A stretch of 8,904 nucleotides of DNA from an uncultured Candidatus Saccharibacteria bacterium. Lineage in GTDB: Bacteria; Patescibacteriota; Saccharimonadia; Saccharimonadales; Saccharimonadaceae. Every line of letters starts with the position of its first letter. Within the stretch, counting starts at the first letter, position 1. Shown piece by piece: positions 1 through 5,325 of the stretch. Below the pieces are notes generated by a model. The model was given only the letters and a program-made list of their open reading frames with translations. It ran no database searches and was not told where the DNA came from. The stretch spans positions 1 to 8,904 of the forward strand of contig CARTQV010000031.1 of NCBI GenBank assembly GCA_949070545.1. Reading direction: 5' to 3'. A program made the position numbers and the translations under genes.

Positions 1-194
1 GAAAAGTCCTTTTCATCAGGGACAGTTACTTCCCCCTCCGCGTTTCGCTCGATACTGCTCCGTCCAAGCCGCACCGCGTTACAGCATTCCACCACCGACA
101 AAAGCGCGATAAGCAATGCCGCCGACAAAACAATCGGTGTTATACCGACTGTGATCGTCTTCCTTAACATTTTTCTACGAGATTTCTTTTCCAT
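1..194 (-). CDS. Membrane-anchored protein of unknown function (N-terminal fragment)
   Basis: An open reading frame starts with ATG at 194-192 and runs off the left edge in frame, giving about 64 residues. It begins MEKKSRRKMLRKTITVG, a strongly basic N-terminus, followed by a hydrophobic stretch at about residues 16-38 (ITPIVLSAALLIALLSVV) and then a polar, charged segment. This is the pattern of an N-terminal membrane anchor or uncleaved signal with the rest outside the cell. A purine-rich ribosome binding site (GAAAGGGGGA, complement of 201-210) lies 7 bases upstream, and a strong promoter lies at 274-302, so this is a real gene and not a shadow. It is divergent from the KwaB-like gene. 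The visible part is too short to name a family. KwaA of Kiwa systems is a multi-pass membrane protein, but nothing here identifies this gene as one. Confidence 0.75.
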   Translation of the reverse strand, partial: MEKKSRRKMLRKTITVGITPIVLSAALLIALLSVVECCNAVRLGRSSIERNAEGEVTVPDEKDF

Positions 195-273
195 ATCTCG
201 TCCCCCTTTCTATAAAGTCATTGACTATGGATCTTAAACTACTAGAGACGACAAAAACCATCCCCATACCTTC

Positions 274-302
274 ATTATAGCACACTTGAGCAAAAAAGTC
301 AA
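274..302 (-). promoter_or_regulatory. Sigma-70 type promoter of the left-edge membrane protein gene
   Basis: On the minus strand there is a -35 box TTGACT (302-297), a 17-base spacer and a consensus -10 box TATAAT (279-274), which is also preceded by an extended -10 TG (TGCTATAAT). Transcription would start near 267, leaving a leader of about 70 nt before the ATG at 194. This is the best-matching promoter in the window. Confidence 0.8.
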
Positions 303-339
303 TATCAATTCCCTATTTTCTCACCAAGTTGCAACCTTG

Positions 340-348
340 TGCTATAAT
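340..348 (+). promoter_or_regulatory. Extended -10 promoter of the KwaB-like gene
   Basis: The sequence TGCTATAAT forms an extended -10 element, with the TATAAT box at 343-348. No good -35 box is seen 16-18 bases upstream. Transcription would start near 355, leaving a short leader that holds the ribosome binding site TGAGG at 361-365. It is divergent from the promoter at 274-302, and the two -10 boxes are about 63 bases apart. Confidence 0.65.
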
Positions 349-370
349 AGAGAAAATAAGTGAGGTAAAA

Positions 371-1384
371 ATGGATTCATCAGCACAAGACACATCTACC
401 ACCCATGTCGAAAGCAAGTTTGATGTTTTTCACTGGGCAAACGAAATCGACGAAGTCAAAAACAACATTTCCGTCGAACTCTTTCTTTTTAACAAAAATT
501 ACACCCCTTATCGCGTTCGCTATTCCGAAAACTTAACGGCCAGTGTCAAGGCCATGTTCATGCAGGAAGCCACCGGCTACATCATTAAAGAAGCCGACAA
601 AGGTCTCGAATGCCGTGATTATGAGAAATCCGACGGCGAGGACAAGGTCATCTATCGCACGAAGCTCAGCAACGTCGGTCGCGCCGAAACCCTCATCCAT
701 CTCATCGAGCACGAATATCGCGACATCGATTCCATGAGCGACCATCTCGACGAGTTCAAAAAAGTCAAAGGTATCATCGCGAAGTTCACTTATCCCAGCG
801 ACAACGGCGAAACCAAAACTTTCTATATTGCGAAAGCCATTTCCGCCAGCTCTGCCCTGAAAGGCGGTTCGAGCTGGGAACTGAACGGCCAAGGTTTTGA
901 ACCTTTCTCGGCCGAAGTCGCCCTGAAAATGCCTGACGACAACCAAGTCGCCATTGTCGATGACACAGTCATCATCTTCAATCAGAAAAAGTTCGAGAAT
1001 CTTTTTCAATACGACTATAAATCCCAAGTCATCGCCGACGCAAAAGCGAAAGAACTCGAAGAAAAGTATAAGCTTTCTTTCGCCGAAGGCTTGACTTTAA
1101 ACAGCCTCTTACAAGACAAAAAACCGCTCGTGAAAAAACTCCAATCCCTCGACATCGCCGAAGAAATGCCCCAAGACAAACTCATCGACTATGCTGACGA
1201 GATGCAACTCGAGCTAATGACTGATGACGACGGCTCAATTATTATCATGGACGACAAGGACCTGACCATGTTTGTCAATCTCCTTTCCGAAGACTATTAT
1301 ATTTCTCCCGTCAATGGCCGCCGCTACGAAATCAAGTCGAAAAAACTCCTCTCCGAACCCGAAGGCGAACCGCCACGCGGGTGA
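371..1384 (+). CDS. DUF4868 / KwaB-like protein
   Basis: This 337-residue soluble protein has no signal peptide or membrane segment. Its central part (about residues 20-235) resembles the DUF4868 family, which includes KwaB of the two-gene Kiwa anti-phage system. The matching features are an N-terminal beta-rich segment (VELFLFNKNYTPYRVRYS), a middle helical part, a segment around ISASSALKGGS followed by a domain with hydrophobic strands (VAIVDDTVIIFNQKKFENLF), and a helical C-terminal half. The start was chosen as ATG 371, which has a ribosome binding site (TGAGGT) and lies downstream of the -10 box. An in-frame TTG at 329 lies upstream of that promoter and would not be transcribed from it. 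The C-terminus is acidic and charged. No kwaA-like multi-pass gene is next to it, so it is a solitary homologue whose role in defence is inferred, not shown. The family assignment comes from pattern recognition and is moderate. Confidence 0.6.
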   Translation: MDSSAQDTSTTHVESKFDVFHWANEIDEVKNNISVELFLFNKNYTPYRVRYSENLTASVKAMFMQEATGYIIKEADKGLECRDYEKSDGEDKVIYRTKLSNVGRAETLIHLIEHEYRDIDSMSDHLDEFKKVKGIIAKFTYPSDNGETKTFYIAKAISASSALKGGSSWELNGQGFEPFSAEVALKMPDDNQVAIVDDTVIIFNQKKFENLFQYDYKSQVIADAKAKELEEKYKLSFAEGLTLNSLLQDKKPLVKKLQSLDIAEEMPQDKLIDYADEMQLELMTDDDGSIIIMDDKDLTMFVNLLSEDYYISPVNGRRYEIKSKKLLSEPEGEPPRG

Positions 1385-1486
1385 GGCAACGTCTCTGTTA
1401 ATAGTCTTATGGTGTTCTTATTTGCATTACATTGTACATACATTGTGATGCAAATGTCTTACATTGCTTTGCGCAGAGTTTTCCTC
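1385..1486. repeat. Flank of palindromic module A, with ATTTGCAT inverted repeat
   Basis: This non-coding stretch follows the KwaB-like stop codon. It holds an inverted repeat, ATTTGCATTACA (1420-1431) against TGTGATGCAAAT (1444-1455), with one mismatch and a 12-base spacer containing TGTACA. Read on the minus strand, 1420-1486 resembles the sequence on the other side of the second palindrome (5710-5773): both have AGGAAAAC next to the palindrome and then GTAAGACATTTGCAT, followed by an AT-rich stretch and ATGCAAA. The two flanks are therefore homologous and in opposite orientation. No promoter or open frame is seen. Confidence 0.55.
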
Positions 1487-1593
1487 GTCATTTATTAACT
1501 TCTTGGAGGCGCGTTCGCGACGCCTGCCGTTGCAGGGTCGCGCCGCTTGTCCTCGGCCGAGCCTCCGGATCCTCCAAGAAGTTAATAAATGAC
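1487..1593 (+). repeat. 107-bp GC-rich palindromic element, copy A
   Basis: The ends are perfect 23-bp inverted repeats (1487-1509 and 1571-1593; GTCATTTATTAACTTCTTGG at the left). The GC-rich interior (1510-1570) folds further: CCTGC-CGTT-GCAGG at 1523-1536, GGCGCG/CGCGCC bracketing it, and the perfect palindrome CTCGGCCGAG at 1552-1561. The right arm ends in ATGAC, which supplies the nominal ATG of the downstream cassette. A second copy in opposite orientation lies at 5603-5709 with the same length and only 4 mismatches. Two of these mismatches are compensatory (C:G pair here, T:A there), so base pairing is kept. This suggests selection for the hairpin as DNA or RNA, or arm-to-arm conversion. 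Confidence 0.85.
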
Positions 1594-1804
1594 TGAAAAA
1601 AATACTCTTGTGCGCAGCGGGTATGTTTCCTCACCAATGTTTAGAACATTTAGTGATTCGGGGAAAGCTGGTTTCTATTGGTCTAATCTCACGGGGCCTG
1701 ATAAGACTCGTGCCTATTACTTTGAGTTCTTCGATAACGGCATTGGTTTATCTAGCTACTACAATCGTTTCTTCGGTTTCTCCCTCCGCTGCCTAGCTAG
1801 TTAG
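1589..1804 (+). CDS. FISUMP-type C-terminal domain cassette 1, probably silent
   Basis: This frame encodes only the last ~64 residues of a FISUMP-type domain (Fibrobacter succinogenes major paralogous domain, a C-type-lectin-like fold found on surface proteins): VRSG, then AGFYWSN, then AYYFEFFDNG, and the C-terminal GFSLRCLAS. The family pattern is G-x-YWSS ... AYYL-x-F ... R-x-x-G-x-SLRC. The N-terminal part of the domain, any signal peptide and any promoter are missing. The nominal ATG at 1589 sits in the arm of the 107-bp palindrome, has no ribosome binding site, and reads through a run of 7 A (1596-1602); the shared cassette proper begins at 1609. It starts with TGTGCGCAGCGGG and ends with a 44-bp tail, both identical in the other two cassettes, while the interior differs strongly. 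It is best read as a donor cassette for a full-length gene elsewhere, although translation as a 71-residue protein cannot be excluded. Confidence 0.6.
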   Translation: MTEKNTLVRSGYVSSPMFRTFSDSGKAGFYWSNLTGPDKTRAYYFEFFDNGIGLSSYYNRFFGFSLRCLAS

Positions 1805-1823
1805 TGTCTATAGTAGGAGGAGG
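1780..1823 (+). repeat. Conserved 44-bp cassette tail, copy 1
   Basis: This is one of three identical 44-bp tails (others at 5372-5415 minus and 5959-6002 plus). It encodes SLRCLAS and the TAG stop (CTCCCTCCGCTGCC start) and then continues about 21 bp past the stop through TGTCTATAGTAGGAGGAGG. Copies 1 and 2 share four more bases (GGAG). Identity beyond the stop codon cannot be explained by protein selection. Confidence 0.85.
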
Positions 1824-1829
1824 GGAGGA

Positions 1830-2013
1830 ATCCCTAAGTTAGTTATATTACATATCCAACTCTAGTCTTTGAACCCTATTCTCAGAGCAAATAGTTTAGC
1901 AAAAGTCAGCAGAATCACGCTTCTGGAACTTTTGCGACCCAAAGGGGAAACTATTTGCTCCAAGAATAGGCGAGAAAAGATTGTTGCGTATGTAATATAA
2001 CTAACTTAGGGAT
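1830..2013. mobile_element. 184-bp inverted-repeat element, MITE-like
   Basis: The outer 25 bp are perfect inverted repeats (1830-1854 and 1989-2013; ATCCCTAAGTTAGTTATATT at the left). The pairing continues imperfectly inward to 1897/1948, with a second strong block CCTATTCT..GAGCAAATAGTTT. The 50-base centre contains a nested hairpin, GCAAAAGT (1899-1906) against ACTTTTGC (1928-1935), with CAGAA/TTCTG inside. There is no coding capacity. The size, terminal repeats and isolated position between a cassette and a convergent gene suggest a miniature non-autonomous transposon. No clear target-site duplication is visible. A long structured RNA or a bidirectional terminator is the alternative. Confidence 0.55.
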
Positions 2014-2023
2014 AATAGACGCT

Positions 2024-2593
2024 CTACTCTGGCAAATAATACGGTTGCATCTGATTCCCTACCAAAATCTCCGCGTAGGTCTGCACCAAAAACGTCTCTT
2101 GTCCAAATAACTTCAGGCTTTTGAACAGTTCCTTCCTCGTTGCCTCCACCGACATGCCATCAATCAGCTCAGCCTCAATCTTCACAAACGGCGTCTCAAT
2201 CCCTTCAATCGTATCCAAATAAATCATTGTCTGCGCATCCAGCCGAATCATCCGCCGCTGACGACTCACTTCTGTCACTTTCTTGAACCCCAGTTGGTGG
2301 ACAATCCCCGTCGTCTCCGTATAATCTCCCACTGCCGTGAAATTTACATAATCAATCCCACTATCCTCAATGTGCCGTTTCAAGTATAACGAATATTGCG
2401 CTGGCTGATCCGTCTCCTGCACTTCCGTCCGCATCACCAAGCGTGGAAAATTCATGCGTGGTCGAAAATTATGCGGCAAATAGACTCGCTCGTGCTGCCA
2501 CACGGCTGGCTCAAACTCAAACCCAACCTCCTCCAACTTTTTCACCAAAGCATAAGCATTTGCCAACTGACTCTTTACGATCACTTTTCTCAT
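2024..2593 (-). CDS. CYTH-domain protein (class IV adenylate cyclase / triphosphatase-like)
   Basis: This 189-residue protein has the layout of the CYTH superfamily (CyaB-type adenylate cyclases and thiamine triphosphatases), which binds triphosphates in a beta-barrel tunnel. Matching parts are RLVMRTEV (residues 51-58), YSLYLKRHI (68-75), TETTGIVHQLGFKKV followed by SRQRRMIRL (92-118), and IYLDTIEGIETPFVKIEAE (124-142), the usual LD-x-V-x-G-x-x-x-F-x-x-IE strand pair. The N-terminal ExExK signature expected at the start is replaced by KVIVKSQ, so the metal-binding site is incomplete and catalysis is doubtful. The start ATG 2593 is 6 bases from a TGATATAAT promoter element, predicting a leaderless mRNA. 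It lies downstream of upp on the same strand but behind a terminator, so it is a separate unit. Confidence 0.65.
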   Translation of the reverse strand: MRKVIVKSQLANAYALVKKLEEVGFEFEPAVWQHERVYLPHNFRPRMNFPRLVMRTEVQETDQPAQYSLYLKRHIEDSGIDYVNFTAVGDYTETTGIVHQLGFKKVTEVSRQRRMIRLDAQTMIYLDTIEGIETPFVKIEAELIDGMSVEATRKELFKSLKLFGQETFLVQTYAEILVGNQMQPYYLPE

Positions 2594-2599
2594 GTTTTT

Positions 2600-2629
2600 A
2601 TTATATCATGTTTATGTTTTTTAAAACAA
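2600..2629 (-). promoter_or_regulatory. Leaderless promoter of the CYTH-domain gene
   Basis: The extended -10 element TGATATAAT (box at 2605-2600) is followed by exactly six bases (AAAAAC) and the ATG. A weak -35 TTGTTT (2629-2624) lies 18 bases upstream, inside the T-rich tail of the upp terminator. With the usual spacing, transcription would start on the A of the ATG, and there is no ribosome binding site. The same arrangement precedes the gene starting at 5319. Confidence 0.65.
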
Positions 2630-2658
2630 AACTAGGCCGTTCTCAAACGAGAACGGCC
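2616..2658 (-). terminator. Rho-independent terminator of upp
   Basis: A perfect 10-bp stem (GGCCGTTCTC at 2635-2644 against GAGAACGGCC at 2649-2658) with a 4-base loop is followed, reading leftward on the minus strand, by TAGTTTTGTTTTAAAA. This is a typical intrinsic terminator 28 bases after the upp stop. A 14-bp perfect palindrome, CTGTCATATGACAG (2662-2675), lies between the stop and the stem; its role is unknown. Confidence 0.75.
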
Positions 2659-2685
2659 CCACTGTCATATGACAGACCTAAACCG

Positions 2686-3372
2686 CTATCTTACCCCAGA
2701 TAATCTGTCGCCAGCATCGCCCATTCCCGGATATATCCAACCATCATCTGTCAGATACTCATCCACCACCCCGAGCAACACTTTTACATTCGGATGCGCT
2801 CTATGCAGTGCTACGATGCCCTCCGGTGCCGAAAAAATCGACATCATAATCATCTGTTCATCCGGAACCTGGTATCTCTCCTTAATTTGTGTGATCGCCG
2901 CAATCGCCGAGCCGCCAGTTGCAAGCATCGGATCCATAATATAGAGCCTCCGTTCCGCGCTATCCTGCGGCAGCTTGCAGAAATACGTCTTCGGGGTCAG
3001 ATCCTCTTGTCGGTACATACCGATTGATCCCGTCTTGATCGCCGGCATAAAATCTTGCGCACCTGCGACCATGTAGCTTCCTGCCCTGAGGATCTCTACC
3101 GCAACCGGTTTTTTCCCCGAAAGAAACGGTGCCTTCGTCTCCGTAACCGGCGTCTTAACTTCCAAAAGTTCCAGTGGCACATTTTGCGTTACCTCATACA
3201 TCATCAGATACGCAATTTCTCGTGCCAGTTCACGACACTCTTTTGTGCCAGTTTTTTCGTCGCGCAATAAACTAATTTTATGCGCGACTACAGGATGGTC
3301 CATCACTCGAATATTCCCTGCACCATCAATAAATGCCTGCGCCTCCTCTCGAGACATCCTCTGTCCTATCAT
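2686..3372 (-). CDS. upp: Uracil phosphoribosyltransferase
   Basis: UPRTase makes UMP from uracil and PRPP in pyrimidine salvage, in the cytoplasm. The 228-residue protein shows the whole family signature: VEILRAGSYMVAGA (near residue 93), GMYRQEDLTPKTYFCKLP (near 118), the PRPP-binding loop IMDPMLATGGSAI (near 145) and the C-terminal uracil-binding DGWIYPGMGDAGDRLSG. The length is slightly above the usual ~209. The start at ATG 3372 is supported by a strong ribosome binding site, TAGGAGGT, 7 bases upstream. It has its own promoter (3473-3501) and terminator. For an organism probably lacking complete de novo nucleotide synthesis this would be a scavenging enzyme, which is an inference. Confidence 0.95.
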   Translation of the reverse strand: MIGQRMSREEAQAFIDGAGNIRVMDHPVVAHKISLLRDEKTGTKECRELAREIAYLMMYEVTQNVPLELLEVKTPVTETKAPFLSGKKPVAVEILRAGSYMVAGAQDFMPAIKTGSIGMYRQEDLTPKTYFCKLPQDSAERRLYIMDPMLATGGSAIAAITQIKERYQVPDEQMIMMSIFSAPEGIVALHRAHPNVKVLLGVVDEYLTDDGWIYPGMGDAGDRLSGVR

Positions 3373-3417
3373 TTCTATAACCTCCTACGTTTTGGCTCGC
3401 CAGCTCTAAAGTAATCC

Positions 3418-3441
3418 GTAGCAGTTTGGTTCTTAAACTAC
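3418..3441 (-). promoter_or_regulatory. Small hairpin in the upp leader
   Basis: The upp mRNA leader of about 95 nt contains GTAGTTT-AAGAACC-AAACTGCTAC, a 7-bp stem with a 3-base bulge. It lies about 45 bases upstream of the start codon and leaves the ribosome binding site free. It does not match a riboswitch or a PyrR site that I recognise. Confidence 0.3.
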
Positions 3442-3472
3442 AATCACCAAGCCCACTCATGATCCTGTTTGT

Positions 3473-3501
3473 AGTATATCATCTATCAAACTAGAAGTCA
3501 A
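3473..3501 (-). promoter_or_regulatory. Promoter of upp
   Basis: On the minus strand there is a -35 TTGACT (3501-3496), a 17-base spacer and a -10 TATACT (3478-3473) preceded by TGA, so it also has the extended -10 element. It faces away from the promoter at 3528-3556. Confidence 0.75.
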
Positions 3502-3527
3502 CTTCCTGCCCCTCATCCCGCTCTTGC

Positions 3528-3556
3528 TTGCGTTCCCTGACACCGCTTGTTAGAAT
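3528..3556 (+). promoter_or_regulatory. Promoter of the FIVAR surface protein gene
   Basis: A -35 TTGCGT (3528-3533), a 17-base spacer and a -10 TAGAAT (3551-3556) with extended TG at 3548-3549 lie upstream of the gene. The start would be near 3563, leaving a short leader with the ribosome binding site GAGGAGGA at 3573-3580. Confidence 0.55.
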
Positions 3557-3584
3557 TGAAGTAATTAAAGTCGAGGAGGACTAC

Positions 3585-4286
3585 ATGAAAAAAACCCATT
3601 TTATTTTTAGCATTCTTACTTTCAGTTTTGTTATGGGCACCGCCATCAATCTACCAACTTTTGCTGCCGCGGACAATGTCACTGTCGTTTCCAACCGTGA
3701 CGAAGTTACAGCAGCTTTGCAGTCTGTCCGAGACCTCCCTGGCTATAACACTTATGCTCAGATGGATAATGCTACTCGCGAGCAGGCCACTCCACTCTTC
3801 CGTGAGTATCGCTATCTCGCCGAACTTGTCAAAACCGGTGAAGGTCTCCTCGCCGACCCTACCGCCAGCGCCGAAGATCTCAACATGATCGTCCGCGCCG
3901 CAAACGATGCCGTCAAAGGCTGCAAGCTTATCTTCGCAAATACAAATACCAATTCTAGCTCCAACCAACCAACTACTCGCTCCATCTCGAACCCCATCGA
4001 CGCTAACGCTACAACTGAAGCTTCTTCATCTTCAGCTTCCGTCGCTACAATCGACACCCCCACACCAACTACTCCGAGCGAAACTGCACTTGTAATCACG
4101 GAAACAACCGCCAACACCCCAGAAACTCCTGACACGCCTGCACAAGTCGAAACTCCAGAAGCTCCCGCCACGGAAACGAAAAACAACACTCTTCCCACCA
4201 CGCTCGCGCACGCCACCACTGCCTTCACGGCTTTCGGCGCACTCGCCGCAACCAACCAACGCCGTTTTCATAAAAACCGCGCATAG
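3585..4286 (+). CDS. Secreted surface protein: FIVAR-like domain, Thr/Pro-rich stalk, C-terminal anchor
   Basis: This 233-residue secreted protein starts at ATG 3585, just behind GAGGAGGA; an in-frame upstream start at 3528 overlaps the promoter and is rejected. Residues 1-28 are a signal peptide (MKKTHFIF, hydrophobic core, cleavage near TFAAA-DN). Residues about 33-115 are helical and resemble a FIVAR module (GYNTYAQMDNATREQATPLF ... LLADPTASAEDLNMIVRAANDAV), a small three-helix domain of cell-wall proteins. Residues about 118-200 are a Ser/Thr/Pro-rich low-complexity stalk. The C-terminus has the sorting-signal layout: NTLPTT, a mildly hydrophobic stretch and a basic tail (NQRRFHKNRA). LPTTL departs from canonical LPxTG at the last position, so sortase anchoring is uncertain; a plain membrane anchor is possible. 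It is divergent from upp and convergent with rnhA. The ligand is unknown. Confidence 0.7.
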   Translation: MKKTHFIFSILTFSFVMGTAINLPTFAAADNVTVVSNRDEVTAALQSVRDLPGYNTYAQMDNATREQATPLFREYRYLAELVKTGEGLLADPTASAEDLNMIVRAANDAVKGCKLIFANTNTNSSSNQPTTRSISNPIDANATTEASSSSASVATIDTPTPTTPSETALVITETTANTPETPDTPAQVETPEAPATETKNNTLPTTLAHATTAFTAFGALAATNQRRFHKNRA

Positions 4287-4294
4287 CGCAACTT

Positions 4295-4714
4295 CTACAG
4301 TTTTTCACCTTTTCGAGCTCGATTGGCCCATTCGTCCGCGAGCTCGTTTTGCTCAGTTCCGACGTGTCCTCGCACCCAAACCAATTCTACTGGGTTATCT
4401 TGGTATAGTTGATAAAGTTCCTTCACGATTTCTACATTCTTAATCTTACCCGATTTCTTTTTCCAACCATTCGCCGCCCAACCGTGTGCCCATTTCGTGA
4501 GAACATTGATCCAAAACTCCGAATCACTATGAATCTCGCACGGCTCACCATTAGCATATTTCATCGCCGCAATCATCGCCTTACCCTCCATCCGAATATT
4601 CGTCGAGTCTTTCTCGTTCCCCAATGCCACCGGTCGCCCATTCTCAATCACCGCAAACCCCCCCGGCCCCGGATTCGGACTTGCACTCCCGTCTGTCCAT
4701 AAAACTTTTGTCAT
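4295..4714 (-). CDS. rnhA: Ribonuclease HI
   Basis: This 139-residue type 1 RNase H cleaves the RNA strand of RNA:DNA hybrids (R-loops, primers) in the cytoplasm. All catalytic residues are present: D8 in WTDGSASPNPGPGG, E43 in NIRMEGKAMIAAM, D64 in IHSDSEF, and H117/D127 in RGHVGTEQNELADEWA. The basic Trp-rich segment around residues 75-90 (KWAHGWAANGWKKKSGK) matches the handle region of E. coli-type enzymes. The length is slightly short of E. coli (155). The start codon overlaps the stop of the upstream nucleotidase (ATGA), with GGAGGT just ahead, so the two are translationally coupled. The stop is 8 bases from the convergent FIVAR gene. Confidence 0.95.
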   Translation of the reverse strand: MTKVLWTDGSASPNPGPGGFAVIENGRPVALGNEKDSTNIRMEGKAMIAAMKYANGEPCEIHSDSEFWINVLTKWAHGWAANGWKKKSGKIKNVEIVKELYQLYQDNPVELVWVRGHVGTEQNELADEWANRARKGEKL

Positions 4715-5319
4715 CTTACCTCCAATCTTTGAATCTTTCTGTAAGCATCATACCAACTATAAACCCGTGTTGTATCTTTCGACTCATCTCGACGATTATA
4801 AGGTGCATCATAAATCAGCAACTTTGTCCTTCCCTGAAAGTCACCCATAAACCTCGGATTATCTTCAACCATGACATCAACATCATTCTCCTTGCAAAAC
4901 TCGGCCTTGTTCGTAACAGAAAAAGCTATTTCGTCATACGGAATCTGTTCTCGCTTCAGCCACGCTTTTGTAATTTCTTCCCATGACCGTCCACTCATTC
5001 CCTCAGCTTCTGTATCACTGTTGGACCTCGCCGTGATAATCCAGATTTCTTTTCCTTCCTGTTGTAGTTTCCTCAAGACTTCCGCCGCAAAAGCTCGCGC
5101 CGGAAAGTCAAACATCTCCACAAAAGCATATTTTTCCCAAAACGCCTTGCCAACCTCCCAACTCCACCCATACATATCCGTCTGCATGCTAGCTTCCGGA
5201 TTCTCCAGCCAACCAATATCATTCTCCACACTATATTTCGAACCATAGTCCACCAGAAAACTATAGAAATCATTCAACGTCCCGTCAATATCAATTCCCA
5301 AACGCATCTTCTTTGTCAT
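4711..5319 (-). CDS. HAD-family 5'-nucleotidase (NT5C / YqfW-like)
   Basis: This 202-residue cytoplasmic HAD phosphatase probably dephosphorylates nucleoside monophosphates. HAD motif I is LGIDIDGTLND (nucleophile D10, acid D12), motif II is IITAR (T96), the motif III lysine is probably K138 in VTNKAEFCKE, and motif IV is VMVEDNPRF (E152/D153). The segment between motifs I and II fits the small cap of the 5'(3')-deoxyribonucleotidase / YqfW group (PF06941). Substrate choice cannot be read from the sequence. The first ATG (5319) is 6 bases behind a TGATATAAT element, suggesting leaderless translation; a second in-frame ATG (M5) is the alternative. It forms a coupled two-gene unit with rnhA (ATGA overlap). 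Cassette 2 lies immediately upstream on the same strand. Confidence 0.85.
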   Translation of the reverse strand: MTKKMRLGIDIDGTLNDFYSFLVDYGSKYSVENDIGWLENPEASMQTDMYGWSWEVGKAFWEKYAFVEMFDFPARAFAAEVLRKLQQEGKEIWIITARSNSDTEAEGMSGRSWEEITKAWLKREQIPYDEIAFSVTNKAEFCKENDVDVMVEDNPRFMGDFQGRTKLLIYDAPYNRRDESKDTTRVYSWYDAYRKIQRLEVR

Positions 5320-5325
5320 GGAACT

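Noticed and set aside
533..1027. Long minus-strand open frame (164 codons) opposite the KwaB-like gene
   Set aside because: It lies wholly inside the plus-strand gene, has no promoter or ribosome binding site, and its composition is that of an antisense shadow of a codon-biased gene.
3812..4255. Minus-strand open frame (147 codons) rich in Val, Ser and Ala
   Set aside because: It is the antisense of the Thr/Pro/Ala-rich stalk of the FIVAR protein, whose low-complexity codons produce long open frames on the other strand.
4276..4294. Possible terminator for rnhA (GCGC-TAT-GCGC followed by GGTTTTT on the minus strand)
   Set aside because: The stem is only 4 bp and lies within the 3' end of the convergent gene; too weak to call.
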